Of a stretch of 64,000 bases of DNA, positions 46,886 to 56,865 are shown piece after piece. The number at the start of each line of letters is the position of its first letter. Position 1 is the first letter of the stretch. Below the pieces are notes generated by a model. That model worked only from the letters and a program-made list of their open reading frames with translations, did not search any database and was not told the origin of the DNA. The position numbers and the translations under genes were made by a program. This stretch comes from Porticoccus hydrocarbonoclasticus MCTG13d (GTDB lineage: Bacteria > Pseudomonadota > Gammaproteobacteria > Pseudomonadales > Porticoccaceae): the NCBI RefSeq assembly GCF_000744735.1, contig NZ_JQMM01000001.1:124001-188000 (forward strand), in the 5' to 3' direction.

Positions 46886-48253
46886 ATGCTAAAAAAGCTT
46901 TCCAAATATTTCAGGAGACACGCTCTCCCAGTTATCAGCGAACCCCATATTGTCCGCTCCGGAGGGCACCCGCTCTCCGCCAGGCAGATTACCAGTGGTG
47001 CGAGAAAGGTTGTCGAACAATTGGTCAGCGATGGCTTTCAGGCCTACCTGGTCGGTGGTTGTGTCCGCGACCTGATGCTGGGATTGAGTCCCAAGGATTT
47101 CGACGTAGCCACCGATGCCACACCGGAGCAGGTCAACAAACTGTTCCGGCGAGCCCGAATAGTCGGCCGCCGCTTCCAGATTGTGCATGTCCGCATGGGC
47201 GCCGAAGTTATCGAGGTAACCACCTTTCGGGCCCATCACACCGAACAGGGCTCAAACACCCGGGATGAATCACACCGATCCGCCAAGGGCCTGCTGCTGA
47301 GAGACAACCTCTTCGGCTCTATCAACGAAGATGCCAGTCGTCGTGATTTCACCATGAACGCCCTCTACTATCACCCGCAGGATAATAGCGTTTATGACTA
47401 CGCCAATGGCCTGGCAGACATAGAGCGACGCATAATCAGGATCATCGGCGACCCAGAGGTACGCTATCGGGAAGATCCGGTCAGGATGCTTCGAGCCATT
47501 CGCTTTGCCGGAAAACTCGGTTTCAGTATTGAGGAAAAAAGTGCCGCCGCTATCAGTAAAATGGCACACCTGCTGGCAGATATTCCACCGGCCCGGCTGT
47601 TTGATGAAGTCCTCAAGCTACTGATGCACGGTCAGGCCCTGGTCACTTTCCGACTACTCCGGGAATATGATCTGTTTCGTCTACTGTTTCCCGCGACCGA
47701 AGACGCCCTGAATGAAGACCCCGGCTGGTATCTTGAGTTTATTGAGCAGGCCCTGACCAATACCGACAAACGCATTCGCTCGGGCAAACGGGTGACACCG
47801 GCATTTTTGTTTGCCGCACTGCTCTGGCCGGCGGCCAAACAGGCCAACAAAAAATTTGAGCGCTCCAACATTTCTCCGGTCTACGCCTTGCAACAGGCCA
47901 CCGCAGACGTGCTGCACAGAGCCTGCCAGCGGGTAGCCATTCCCCGCCGCTTCAGTATGCCAATGCGAGAGATCTGGGAGATGCAATTGCGCCTCCCCCG
48001 TCGCAATGGCAGCCAAGCCTTCCGCCTGATGGAAAATAAACGGTTTCGTGCCGGTTATGACTTCCTGTTATTGCGAGAAGATGCCGGCGAACTGGAACCT
48101 GGTCTGGGAGTCTGGTGGACCCGCTTTCAGGAAATGGACGAAGATCAGCGACTCAAGATGGTCAGCACTCTGGCCGAGCCGACACCCACCAAAAAACGTC
48201 GTCGGCGGCGGCCGCGCCGGTCACCGGCCACAACCCAGCCAGACCATGACTGA
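46886..48253 (+). CDS. pcnB: Poly(A) polymerase I
   Basis: Adds 3' poly(A) tails that destabilise RNA. The 455-residue protein has the class II nucleotidyltransferase head LVGGCVRDLMLGLSPKDFDV (catalytic Asp71 and Asp73), GRRFQIVHVR, and a strongly basic tail (KKRRRRRPRRS). The poly(A)-polymerase rather than CCA-enzyme identity is supported by the basic tail and the pcnB-folK context. It overlaps folK by 8 bp. Confidence 0.95.
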   Translation: MLKKLSKYFRRHALPVISEPHIVRSGGHPLSARQITSGARKVVEQLVSDGFQAYLVGGCVRDLMLGLSPKDFDVATDATPEQVNKLFRRARIVGRRFQIVHVRMGAEVIEVTTFRAHHTEQGSNTRDESHRSAKGLLLRDNLFGSINEDASRRDFTMNALYYHPQDNSVYDYANGLADIERRIIRIIGDPEVRYREDPVRMLRAIRFAGKLGFSIEEKSAAAISKMAHLLADIPPARLFDEVLKLLMHGQALVTFRLLREYDLFRLLFPATEDALNEDPGWYLEFIEQALTNTDKRIRSGKRVTPAFLFAALLWPAAKQANKKFERSNISPVYALQQATADVLHRACQRVAIPRRFSMPMREIWEMQLRLPRRNGSQAFRLMENKRFRAGYDFLLLREDAGELEPGLGVWWTRFQEMDEDQRLKMVSTLAEPTPTKKRRRRRPRRSPATTQPDHD

Positions 48254-48755
48254 AATCACCTATATCGGGCTGGGCAGCAACCTCGACCAACCACTGCAAC
48301 AACTCCGGGACGCAGTTATCGAACTGGCATCTCTACCGGACACCAGCCTGATAACGACATCCAGCTGGTACCGGAGCGCGCCAATGGGGCCACAGGACCA
48401 GCCAGACTTCATCAATGGCGTCGCCAGGCTTCAGACATCACTGCCCCCCCGAAAACTGCTTGAGGCGCTACAAGCCATCGAACAGGCACACCTGCGCAAA
48501 AAGGACAGACACTGGGGTCCGCGCACCCTCGATCTGGACATTCTGCTGTATGGCGGGCAGATTATTGACGACACCGACCTGCAGATTCCCCACCCCGGAC
48601 TCCATCTCAGAAACTTTGTCCTGTTGCCATTGGCGGAGATCACGGAACAGCTGATTTTTCCCGATGGAACTCCACTGGTTTTACACTTGGAAAACTGCCC
48701 ATCTGACGGTATCGTTCGCCTCTCGTCTGGAGATCCCTGTGGAACAACTGACTAA
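48246..48755 (+). CDS. folK: 6-hydroxymethyl-7,8-dihydropterin pyrophosphokinase
   Basis: Transfers pyrophosphate from ATP in folate synthesis. The 169-residue protein has GLGSNLDQPLQQL at the N-terminus and the signature DRHWGPRTLDLDILLY with its Asp metal ligands. The ATG at 48246 overlaps the pcnB stop by 8 bp; open frame upstream lies in pcnB. The 3' end overlaps the deoxynucleoside kinase gene by 17 bp. Confidence 0.96.
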   Translation: MTEITYIGLGSNLDQPLQQLRDAVIELASLPDTSLITTSSWYRSAPMGPQDQPDFINGVARLQTSLPPRKLLEALQAIEQAHLRKKDRHWGPRTLDLDILLYGGQIIDDTDLQIPHPGLHLRNFVLLPLAEITEQLIFPDGTPLVLHLENCPSDGIVRLSSGDPCGTTD

Positions 48756-49422
48756 CGATCTGAAGCCCGGGCACGCACACCAGAAGCTGCCAGGGTTTAT
48801 TGCGGTAGAAGGGCCGATTGGCGTGGGTAAAACCACGCTGGCCAAGCGACTGGCGGGCAGTTTTAACTACGACACACTGCTGGAGGAACCCGAACAAAAC
48901 CCCTTCCTCGAACGTTTTTACGAAGATCGGCGCTCGGGTGCGCTGCCGGCACAACTTTTCTTCCTGTTCCACCGCGCCCGGCAAATTCAGGAAATGCGAC
49001 AAGGCGATATCTTCCAGCAGGTTCGAGTGGCAGATTTTCTGATCGACAAAGACCAACTGTTCGCCCAAATCACGCTGGACGACGATGAATTAAAGCTGTA
49101 TCAGACGGTGTACCAGCAGCTCACCATAGATGCCCCCACACCGGATCTGGTGATTTATCTCCAGGCACCCACCGAAGTATTGCTCGACCGGGTTCAGCGC
49201 CGCGGGACCGAAGCAGAGAAATCCATAGACGCAGCCTATCTCCATCAGCTCAACGATGCCTACACCCGTTTTTTTTACTATTACGATGAGGCCCCGCTGT
49301 TGATTGTCAACGCAGCAGATATCGATCTCGCCAATAATGAGCTGGACTACCAAAACCTGCTGGCCTATTTGCTGAACATCAAGACCGGACGCCACTACTA
49401 CAATCCACAAGCCCATTTGTGA
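48739..49422 (+). CDS. Deoxynucleoside kinase (deoxyadenosine/deoxyguanosine kinase type)
   Basis: Salvage kinase that phosphorylates deoxynucleosides with ATP. The GTG at 48739 is chosen because GGAG stands 6 bases before it and it gives a 227-residue protein of normal size. Walker [10 protein letters not shown] is at 25-33. The usual dNK features follow: [18 protein letters not shown], a Gln/Arg-rich substrate segment, and a lid [15 protein letters not shown]. Substrate choice (dA, dG or others) cannot be decided. It overlaps folK and ends 14 bp before panB. Confidence 0.88.
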   Translation: MEQLTNDLKPGHAHQKLPGFIAVEGPIGVGKTTLAKRLAGSFNYDTLLEEPEQNPFLERFYEDRRSGALPAQLFFLFHRARQIQEMRQGDIFQQVRVADFLIDKDQLFAQITLDDDELKLYQTVYQQLTIDAPTPDLVIYLQAPTEVLLDRVQRRGTEAEKSIDAAYLHQLNDAYTRFFYYYDEAPLLIVNAADIDLANNELDYQNLLAYLLNIKTGRHYYNPQAHL

Positions 49423-49436
49423 CAGGACCATCACCC

Positions 49437-50225
49437 ATGAAAACGGTCACCATCAACACCCTCTACAAACTCAAGCAGCAGGGTGACAAATTCCCGGTAA
49501 TCACCGCTTATGACGCCGCCTTTTCGCGACTGATAGAACAGGTGGGTATTGAAGTTGTGCTGGTAGGCGACTCACTGGGCAACGTTATACAGGGACAGGA
49601 CAGCACGCTTCCCGTCACCATGGAGCACATGGCCTACCACGTCAGCGCTGTGCGACGGGGTAACAGTAAATCCCTGATTGTTGCGGACCTGCCTTTTATG
49701 GCCTACGCGACGGAACAACAGGCGATGGACAATGCCGCACGGATCATGCAGGCCGGCGCCCATGTGGTCAAACTGGAGGGCGGGGCTTGGCTGGCAAGGA
49801 CAGTCGCTATGCTGACCGAGAGGGGCATCCCGGTATGCGGCCACCTCGGCCTTACGCCCCAGTCCGTCAACAAACTCGGTGGCTATCGCGTTCAGGGCAG
49901 AGACGAAGCAGCAGCCGAGCAGATGATTAACGACGCCATAGCGCTGGAAAAAGCCGGCATCGACTTACTGGTGCTGGAGTGCGTGCCCGCCACCCTGGCA
50001 AAAACGATTACCGAAGTGCTGGCCGCGCCAGTGATCGGGATCGGTGCAGGTGCAGACACAGACGCCCAGGTGCTAGTGCTCTACGACATGCTCGGCCTGT
50101 CACCTCATCAGCTCAGCTTCGCCAAAAACTTTCTCGCAGAAACCGGTGATGTGACGGCCGCACTGAACGCCTACGCCGAGGCTGTGCGCACGGGTCTTTT
50201 TCCACAAAGCGAGCAAAGCTTCTAG
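49437..50225 (+). CDS. panB: 3-methyl-2-oxobutanoate hydroxymethyltransferase
   Basis: First dedicated step of pantothenate synthesis: ketoisovalerate plus methylene-THF to ketopantoate. The 262-residue barrel has the metal-binding [20 protein letters not shown] block, EGG (KLEGGAW), GHLGLTPQ and LVLECVP. The ATG at 49437 follows ACAGGACC. panC, which follows panB in most relatives, is absent here; the next gene is a GST on the other strand. Confidence 0.97.
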   Translation: MKTVTINTLYKLKQQGDKFPVITAYDAAFSRLIEQVGIEVVLVGDSLGNVIQGQDSTLPVTMEHMAYHVSAVRRGNSKSLIVADLPFMAYATEQQAMDNAARIMQAGAHVVKLEGGAWLARTVAMLTERGIPVCGHLGLTPQSVNKLGGYRVQGRDEAAAEQMINDAIALEKAGIDLLVLECVPATLAKTITEVLAAPVIGIGAGADTDAQVLVLYDMLGLSPHQLSFAKNFLAETGDVTAALNAYAEAVRTGLFPQSEQSF

Positions 50226-50231
50226 TCGTTT

Positions 50232-50876
50232 TCAGCGGTGCAGCCAAAATAGCTGCGCAGCGGCACCCTCCTGCCAGACCGGATATTTTTCCATAACAGA
50301 GGTAAACAGAGGGGATTCAAGCCAGTGGTTTAACCAATGCCGCAATCTGGGGTAGGGCGCACTGGAAAACCAGTCAGGATCCACCAGGGAAAACTGCCGC
50401 ACAAACGGAAAAATGGCTACATCCGCAAAGCCCGGTTGATGACCGAGCAAGAACGGCTGCTGCTGCAAACGGGCCTCCAGCGTCTGTAAAAAAGCCTCTC
50501 CTTCGGCACGATAATGCGCCGGGGTTTGCTCAGGGTAACGGTCCGCATACTTATAATGGTCCAGATGAGTTTTGAAAGACCCGTCATTCTCCGCAATCAG
50601 CCGGGAGGCTTCCCGGCTTACAGCTGGATTTATCCAATTGTCCGGATCGTGAACAGCCAGAGCCCAGCACATCACATCACAGCTTTCATCCAGCACACGG
50701 CCGTCGGGCAGCACCAGCACGGGTACCGTGCCTTTCGGCGAAACCGCCAGCATGCTCGGGGGCTTGTTCTTCAACAAAATTTCCCGCAACTCCACGGGGA
50801 CACCGGCATAGCAAATGGCCATGCGTGCCCGGATGGCATAGGGACAGCGGCGGAAGGAATACAATACAGGCAACAT
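50232..50876 (-). CDS. Glutathione S-transferase family protein
   Basis: A 214-residue protein with an N-terminal thioredoxin-fold GST domain (LYSFRRCPYAIRARMAICYAGV, GTVPVLVLPDGRVLDES) and an all-helical C-terminal domain. A CPYA stretch suggests an omega- or glutaredoxin-like GST using Cys rather than Ser/Tyr as nucleophile. Substrate unknown. Convergent with panB, 6 bp apart. Confidence 0.87.
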   Translation of the reverse strand: MLPVLYSFRRCPYAIRARMAICYAGVPVELREILLKNKPPSMLAVSPKGTVPVLVLPDGRVLDESCDVMCWALAVHDPDNWINPAVSREASRLIAENDGSFKTHLDHYKYADRYPEQTPAHYRAEGEAFLQTLEARLQQQPFLLGHQPGFADVAIFPFVRQFSLVDPDWFSSAPYPRLRHWLNHWLESPLFTSVMEKYPVWQEGAAAQLFWLHR

Positions 50877-50988
50877 CAGAACCTACCCGCTAAAAAATAA
50901 CCGAAGTCAGCGTAGCAAACTTTCCGCACCGGTCGCCAGCAGGCTTTATACTGGCCGCCCAGCTATAAAAACAGGAGTTCAGGCAAAG

Positions 50989-51651
50989 ATGAAACCGCTA
51001 CTACCCGGGGTCGAAATAGAACCCTCATCACCGGCAAACGCCGCTGTCATTTGGCTACACGGGCTGGGTGCCAACGGCCACGATTTTGAACCCGTGGTAC
51101 CGGAATTAAAGCTACCCACCACTTTACCGGTCCGCTTTATCTTTCCCCACGCGCCGCAGCTTCCAGTGACCATCAATGGTGGCTTTATGATGCCAGCCTG
51201 GTACGACATTCTGGAGATGGAGCTGGATCGCAAGGTGGATCTGACTCAACTGCGACACTCTGCTCTCCAAATCCAGCAGCTCATTGACCGGGAAATCGAA
51301 CGGGGTATCGACAGCAGGAGGATTGTCGTTGCCGGATTCTCCCAGGGCGGAGCCGTCGGCTTTGAAGCAGCCCTCAGCTACCCCAAACCCCTGGCGGGCT
51401 TACTGGCTTTATCCACCTATTTTGCCACCGCAGATTCAATCGACATTCATCCCGCTAACAGGCAACTCCCCGTGCAGATATTCCACGGCAACAGCGACGA
51501 TGTAGTGCCGGAACAGCTGGGCCGGAAAAGTGTCACCTTTTTGCGCAAACAGGGCTTTACACCCGGCTACCAAACCTTCCCAATGGGACATTCGGTCTGC
51601 CTGGGAGAAATTCAGGCAATCTCCGGCTGGTTGCAGCAGGTATTGGCCTAG
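50989..51651 (+). CDS. Alpha/beta-hydrolase carboxylesterase/phospholipase
   Basis: A 220-residue cytoplasmic esterase of the acyl-protein-thioesterase/carboxylesterase family. The nucleophile is Ser118 in GFSQGGAVG; the Asp (GNSDDVVPE) and His (MGHSVC) complete the triad. The N-terminal VIWLHGLGANGHDF forms the oxyanion region. No signal peptide. An AGGAG lies upstream of the ATG. Natural substrate unknown. Confidence 0.92.
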   Translation: MKPLLPGVEIEPSSPANAAVIWLHGLGANGHDFEPVVPELKLPTTLPVRFIFPHAPQLPVTINGGFMMPAWYDILEMELDRKVDLTQLRHSALQIQQLIDREIERGIDSRRIVVAGFSQGGAVGFEAALSYPKPLAGLLALSTYFATADSIDIHPANRQLPVQIFHGNSDDVVPEQLGRKSVTFLRKQGFTPGYQTFPMGHSVCLGEIQAISGWLQQVLA

Positions 51652-51717
51652 TCATGGGAATTGTCGCGTTGTGCTTTGTTAGTATGGTCCAATTCCGCAT
51701 CCCAAATGTGAACGCTT

Positions 51718-52752
51718 ATGAACACTGCTACAAAACCCCAGTATCCGTTTTCCGAAGCTCCCCCGCTGGGGACTTTTAAAGAGATTGCCGACGGCGTCCA
51801 CTGGCTGCGCATGCCGCTACCCTTCCGGCTCGACCATATCAACCTGTGGCTACTCGAAGAAAGTGATGGCTGGACGATAGTCGATACCGGGCTGGCCACC
51901 GAGGACACTACTGAGCTGTGGTTAAAACTCTCGCCGATTGTGTCATCAAAAAAACCGGTAAAACGCCTGATTGCCACCCACATGCACCCGGATCATATCG
52001 GACTCGCCGCCTGGCTGTGCCGTCACAGCGGCGCCGAATTCTGGATGTCCCGCAGCGAGTATATGCATTGTCGGATCCTGCTGGCCGACAGTAACCGCGA
52101 AGCACCGGAAGAGGCGATCAGCTTCTATCGAGCCGCCGGTTTCAGCGATCAACAACTGCGTTACTATCGCGCCAAATTTGGCTCTTTCGGGAGCATGGTA
52201 CGCGGGATGCCGGCCACTTATCACCGACTGCAGCACGGCGACAGCTTCATCATCGGGGGACGTCGCTGGCAGCTGGTCATGGGCGAGGGACACTCCCCCG
52301 AGCACGCCTGCCTGCACTGCCCCGAACTGGACCTGTTTATCGCCGGCGACCAGCTGCTGCCGACTATTTCCTCCAACGTCAGCGTCTGGCCCATGGAACC
52401 GGCCGGCAACCCACTGCAGGCATGGATCGACAGCTGCCACAGGCTCAAGGCCCTGCTACCGGAAAAGACGCTGGTGTTGCCCTCCCACGGCCTGCCCTTC
52501 ACCGGTGCGCAGCCGAGATTGCAGGCTCTGATCGACGGCCACCAACGGGACCTGGAAAGGGTTATGCAAAACTGCGACGAGCCAAAACGGGTGGTTGATC
52601 TGTTTCCGCTGCTTTTCAAGGCACCGATCAGCAACTCGATGCTGGTTCTGGCCACGGGCGAAAGTTACGCCCACCTACATTATCTGATGGCACGGGGGAA
52701 AGTCGCCATGCAGACCGACAACACCGGGGTGAACTGGTATCAGCGCGCCTGA
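51718..52752 (+). CDS. MBL-fold metallo-hydrolase
   Basis: A 344-residue metallo-beta-lactamase-fold enzyme of unknown substrate. The metal-binding motif is HMHPDH beginning at His88, followed by GEGHSPEHACL, AGDQLLPT and a distant His (SHGLPF). A C-terminal helical extension (HQRDLERVMQNCDEPKR, SYAHLHYLMARGKV) is typical of a subgroup found in lipid-degrading proteobacteria. No signal peptide. It lies 66 bp after the esterase gene and may be cotranscribed. Confidence 0.9.
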   Translation: MNTATKPQYPFSEAPPLGTFKEIADGVHWLRMPLPFRLDHINLWLLEESDGWTIVDTGLATEDTTELWLKLSPIVSSKKPVKRLIATHMHPDHIGLAAWLCRHSGAEFWMSRSEYMHCRILLADSNREAPEEAISFYRAAGFSDQQLRYYRAKFGSFGSMVRGMPATYHRLQHGDSFIIGGRRWQLVMGEGHSPEHACLHCPELDLFIAGDQLLPTISSNVSVWPMEPAGNPLQAWIDSCHRLKALLPEKTLVLPSHGLPFTGAQPRLQALIDGHQRDLERVMQNCDEPKRVVDLFPLLFKAPISNSMLVLATGESYAHLHYLMARGKVAMQTDNTGVNWYQRA

Positions 52753-52765
52753 ACCAGGATCGGAA

Positions 52766-53389
52766 TCAACGCCCGGTCGCCGCAGCGACTACCGCCATCT
52801 GCCGGTCATGCCAACCACCCAGCAGCAATTGGGCACTTATCGCACCGAGCAACGCGATAAACATATCCCACTGGGCATCCCAGACATCCCCCTGGGTGCC
52901 GAGGAACTCGACAGAACCGTCGCCACCAACCACCGCAGTCAACCACTCCAGCAATTCATAAAAGGCACTGAACGCCAGACAAAAACAGGTCACCAGAAAG
53001 AACAGCCAATAGCGCCCCACCACAACCCGGTTGCGCCAGAGGACTTCTCTCGCCAGAATCGCGGGCACGAAGCCCTGGGCAAGATGCCCAAAACGATCAT
53101 AGTGGTTGCGGGTAAAATCAAACCAGTCTGCCACAAAAAAACCCAATGGCACCCTGGCATAGGTATAGTGGGCACCCACCAGCAAAATGACGGCGTGCAG
53201 AAAAATCAGGTAATAACTGAGTCGCGTCAACGGGAAACCCCGTCGGGTGATGTACAGCACCGGCAAGGCCACCAGTACGGGGATCGCCTCAAGCCACCAG
53301 GTAGCGCGATCAAACGGCGCGATCCAGGACCAGACCAGCACGGCCAGCAGAACAGCCAGCAACCACAACAGTTCCCGGTTAGCGGCCAT
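52766..53389 (-). CDS. DUF2238 family membrane protein
   Basis: A 207-residue inner-membrane protein with about six spans (for example LLAVLLAVLVWSW, LIFLHAVILLVGAHYTYA, YWLFFLVTCFCLAFSAF). The family signature DRFGHLAQGFVPAILAREVL and the WDAQWDMF stretch identify the YjdF/DUF2238 family. Function is unknown. Its start overlaps the ubiX stop by one base, so it is the third gene of mpl-ubiX-DUF2238. Confidence 0.88.
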   Translation of the reverse strand: MAANRELLWLLAVLLAVLVWSWIAPFDRATWWLEAIPVLVALPVLYITRRGFPLTRLSYYLIFLHAVILLVGAHYTYARVPLGFFVADWFDFTRNHYDRFGHLAQGFVPAILAREVLWRNRVVVGRYWLFFLVTCFCLAFSAFYELLEWLTAVVGGDGSVEFLGTQGDVWDAQWDMFIALLGAISAQLLLGGWHDRQMAVVAAATGR

Positions 53390-53997
53390 TATCCGCCCCA
53401 GCGGGGCAACAGGCTCTGTTCAATATTCAGATGATCGAGCAACCTCGCCACCAGAAAATCCACCAGATCATCAATCGTCTGCGGGTTCTGGTAAAAACCC
53501 GGCATCGCCGGCATCACGGTAACACCCAACCGGGCCAGTTTCAGCAGATTTTCGAGATGCAATTCTGACAGGGGCGTCTCTCTGGGCACCACAATCAGCT
53601 GCTGTTTTTCCTTGATCACCACATCTGCCGCACGCTCGATCAGATTATTGCTGGCGCCACAGGCAATTGCAGAAATAGTGCCGCCACTGGCGGGACAAAT
53701 CACCATGGAACGGGGTGCAGCAGAGCCAGACGCCACGGGCGAGAACCAGTCGCGGGACGTATTGACAAGAATCTGGTCTGGCTCCGCGTCAAAGTTGAGG
53801 GTGAGAAAATCCTCCAGCGCCTCATCCCCGGGCAACGTCAGTTCTGTCTCGGTTTCCACCACAACCCGCGCTGCCTCGGATATCAGAAACTGGATCTGGC
53901 AGTTGGCCTGAACCAGACACTCCAGCAGACGCAGGCCATACTGAGCACCGGATGCCCCGGTCATTGCCAGGGTTATCGAACGATCAAATTCGGCCAT
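53389..53997 (-). CDS. ubiX: Flavin prenyltransferase UbiX
   Basis: Makes prenylated FMN for the decarboxylase UbiD in ubiquinone synthesis. The 202-residue protein has the FMN-binding [14 protein letters not shown] and [25 protein letters not shown], plus [22 protein letters not shown] at 53997 follows AGGAG by 7 bases. Overlaps mpl by 14 bp and the DUF2238 gene by 1 bp. It complements ubiK elsewhere in the window. Confidence 0.96.
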   Translation of the reverse strand: MAEFDRSITLAMTGASGAQYGLRLLECLVQANCQIQFLISEAARVVVETETELTLPGDEALEDFLTLNFDAEPDQILVNTSRDWFSPVASGSAAPRSMVICPASGGTISAIACGASNNLIERAADVVIKEKQQLIVVPRETPLSELHLENLLKLARLGVTVMPAMPGFYQNPQTIDDLVDFLVARLLDHLNIEQSLLPRWGG

Positions 53998-55354
53998 GGG
54001 CACGCTCCTCAAGTGCGGTCACCAACTTGCTGTGCAAGCCGCCAAAACCGCCATTACTCATAATCAGCACATGGGTGCCGTCCACCGTCAACTGTAAAAT
54101 CCGCCCGACCAACTCATCAATCGTCCCGAGCACTTCAGCGGGAACCGGCCCGGCAGCCACCTCTTCCACCAGCGACCAACTCGCGCTATCCGGCTGGAAC
54201 CAGAGCACCTGATCGGCATCGGCAGTGGCCACGGCAAGGTGACCGCGATGAATACCCAACTTCATGGTATTTGAGCGCGGCTCAATGACTGCGAGGATTT
54301 TTTCGCTGTTCACCCGATGGCGCAAACCGGCCAGGGTCGTCGCGATGGCAGTGGGATGGTGGGCAAAATCGTCGTAGACCGAGACACCATCAATGGTCGC
54401 CAGCTTTTCCATACGGCGTTTGACGCCACTGAACTGGCATAGCGCTTCACAGGACACCTCTGGCGTGACACCAACATGATGTGCGGCCGCGATGGCGGCC
54501 ATGCCGTTGGCAATGTTGTGATCTCCAGTCTGCGTCCACTGGACAACCCCGCGCGGCTTACCCTGATAACTGATCCGGAAAACAGAACCATCCTGTTGTA
54601 CGGCCTCCACATCCCAACTATCGGGATCACCCAAAGGCTGATACTCCGACCAGTTCCCCATTGCCAGCACCGCCTGCAGGGAGACATCCCTGACCGGGGC
54701 GACAATCAGACCATGGCCGGGAATAGTGCGGACAAAATGGTGGAACTGGGTCTGGATGGCAGCCAGGTTAGCAAAAATATCGGCGTGATCAAATTCAAGG
54801 TTATTGAGAATGGCCGTGCGCGGACGGTAGTGAACAAACTTAGAACGCTTGTCAAAGAACGCACTGTCGTATTCATCCGCCTCCACCACAAAGAAGGCCG
54901 AATGACCCAACCGTGCAGAAACACCGAAATTGTTTGGCACCCCACCGATCAGAAATCCTGGCTGCATACCGGCATATTCCAGAATCCACGCCAGCATACT
55001 GGCGGTGGTGGTTTTACCGTGGGTCCCCGCCACCGCCAGCACCCAGCGGTCGCGGAGGCAATAATCCCCCAACCACTGCGGACCGGATGTATAGGGAATG
55101 CCGTTATCCAGCACATATTCCACTGCGGGGTTGCCGCGGGACAGTGCATTGCCGATAACCACCAGATCCGGTGCGGGATGAAGCTGAGCGGGGTCGTAGC
55201 CTTCCGTCAGGGTAATACCGGCATTTTCCAGCTGGGTGCTCATCGGTGGGTAGACGTTACTGTCGCAGCCGGACACCTCATGCCCCATGGCTTTGGCCAG
55301 CTGCGCGAGCGAGCCCATAAATGTGCCGCAAATACCTAGGATATGAATATGCAT
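53984..55354 (-). CDS. mpl: UDP-N-acetylmuramate:L-alanyl-gamma-D-glutamyl-meso-diaminopimelate ligase
   Basis: Murein-recycling ligase attaching recovered tripeptide to UDP-MurNAc. The 456-residue Mur-ligase protein starts [20 protein letters not shown] (ATG 55354, preferred over 14 upstream residues). It has the ATP loop [25 protein letters not shown] and [10 protein letters not shown]. It heads the mpl-ubiX-DUF2238 unit. Confidence 0.96.
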   Translation of the reverse strand: MHIHILGICGTFMGSLAQLAKAMGHEVSGCDSNVYPPMSTQLENAGITLTEGYDPAQLHPAPDLVVIGNALSRGNPAVEYVLDNGIPYTSGPQWLGDYCLRDRWVLAVAGTHGKTTTASMLAWILEYAGMQPGFLIGGVPNNFGVSARLGHSAFFVVEADEYDSAFFDKRSKFVHYRPRTAILNNLEFDHADIFANLAAIQTQFHHFVRTIPGHGLIVAPVRDVSLQAVLAMGNWSEYQPLGDPDSWDVEAVQQDGSVFRISYQGKPRGVVQWTQTGDHNIANGMAAIAAAHHVGVTPEVSCEALCQFSGVKRRMEKLATIDGVSVYDDFAHHPTAIATTLAGLRHRVNSEKILAVIEPRSNTMKLGIHRGHLAVATADADQVLWFQPDSASWSLVEEVAAGPVPAEVLGTIDELVGRILQLTVDGTHVLIMSNGGFGGLHSKLVTALEERAHGRI

Positions 55355-55544
55355 ACTGTCTCGATAGCCTGTCTCTGTTGTAGCACTCCAGCACAAGAAT
55401 CGACCGGCAAACTCACGGGCGGATTCAATTACCCTGCAAGTCTAGTCGGAGCCGGTGCTGCAACGCCACCATAAAAAATGAAATCCACAACGCTTTCCAG
55501 TATGATTCGCCGCTGCTGAAAATTGCGGTCCAACGGGGGAACCC

Positions 55545-56807
55545 ATGCCGAAAAAAAATGCCTTCTATGCACAATCCGGCGGAGTTACAGCGGTCATTAA
55601 TGCGAGCGCCTGCGGTGTCATTGAAACCGCACGCCGACACAGTGATAAGATCGGCAAGGTCTACGCGGGTCACAATGGTATTATCGGTGCCCTGCGGGAA
55701 GACATGATTGATACCAGCAGGGAATCGGATGAAGCCATTGCAGCCCTACGCCATACCCCCTCCGGTGCATTCGGTTCATGCCGCTACAAACTGAAAAGTC
55801 TGGAAGAAAACCGCGTGGAGTACGAGCGCCTGATCCAGGTATTCAAAGCTCACAATATCGGCTACTTTTTCTACAATGGCGGTGGCGACTCTGCCGACAC
55901 CTGCCTGAAAGTCTCCCAGCTCTCGGAAAAAATGGGTTATCCAATCCAGGCCATCCATATCCCGAAAACCGTGGATAACGATCTGCCCTTCACCGACAAT
56001 TGCCCGGGCTTTGGCTCCGTTGCAAAATACGTGGCAATCTCTACCAAAGAAGCAAGCCTCGATGTCGCGGCAATGTGCGAGTCCTCCACCAAAGTCTTCA
56101 TCCTGGAAGTAATGGGGCGCCACGCCGGATGGATTGCTGCTGCCAGTGCCATGGCGGCGGAACAGGCAGGCGACCCGCCCCACATTATTCTGTTCCCCGA
56201 GATCCCCTTCGCCCAGGAGGAGTTCATTGCCAAAGTCGAACAGACCGTCCAGCAACGGGGCTACTGTGTCATCGTCGCCTCGGAGGGAGTCCAGTACTCC
56301 GACGGCACCATGATTGCCGGATCCGTCACCACCGATGCATTCGGGCATCAGCAGTTGGGCGGACTGGCACCCACCCTGGCGAGTATGATCAAGCATGAGC
56401 TTGGCTACAAATACCACTGGGCGGTGGCCGACTACCTGCAGCGCTCGGCACGGCATATCGCTTCCGCCACGGATGTAGAACAGGCTTATGCGGTCGGCCA
56501 GGCCGCGGTGGAATATGCGCTGGCCGGCAAAAACTCTGTGATGGTCACCATTGAACGGCTGGCCGGGGACAATTACAGCTGGCGACTGGGGGAAGTCGGG
56601 CTGGACAAAGTGGCCAATATCGAAAAGAAGATGCCCAGTGATTTTATTTCACGCGACGGTTTCGGCATCACCCAACTGGCAAGGACCTACCTTGCGCCGC
56701 TGATTGAAGGCGAGGACTACCCACCCTATCTCAACGGTGTGCCGAACTATGCCAGACTCGCCAAACTTCCAGTGAAGAAAAAGCTCAACACGCCCTTTGA
56801 TATTTGA
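55545..56807 (+). CDS. pfp: 6-phosphofructokinase, PPi-dependent type
   Basis: Phosphofructokinase of 420 residues that from its motifs uses pyrophosphate. The N-terminal loop reads GGVTAVINASACG, the phosphate-donor region GGGDSADTCLKVSQ, and the substrate loop PKTVDNDLPFTDNCPGFGS; Lys in PKTVDND is typical of PPi-type enzymes, where ATP enzymes have PGTIDND. MGRHAGWIAA is the fructose-6-phosphate region. The 190-bp spacer before the gene separates it from divergent mpl. It may work in both directions in central carbon metabolism, near pckA in function if not in position. Confidence 0.93.
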   Translation: MPKKNAFYAQSGGVTAVINASACGVIETARRHSDKIGKVYAGHNGIIGALREDMIDTSRESDEAIAALRHTPSGAFGSCRYKLKSLEENRVEYERLIQVFKAHNIGYFFYNGGGDSADTCLKVSQLSEKMGYPIQAIHIPKTVDNDLPFTDNCPGFGSVAKYVAISTKEASLDVAAMCESSTKVFILEVMGRHAGWIAAASAMAAEQAGDPPHIILFPEIPFAQEEFIAKVEQTVQQRGYCVIVASEGVQYSDGTMIAGSVTTDAFGHQQLGGLAPTLASMIKHELGYKYHWAVADYLQRSARHIASATDVEQAYAVGQAAVEYALAGKNSVMVTIERLAGDNYSWRLGEVGLDKVANIEKKMPSDFISRDGFGITQLARTYLAPLIEGEDYPPYLNGVPNYARLAKLPVKKKLNTPFDI

Positions 56808-56865
56808 TTAAATGAGCCCTTCTTCACATTATCTGATCTCATGACTCATTAAAGAGGGAGCTCTC

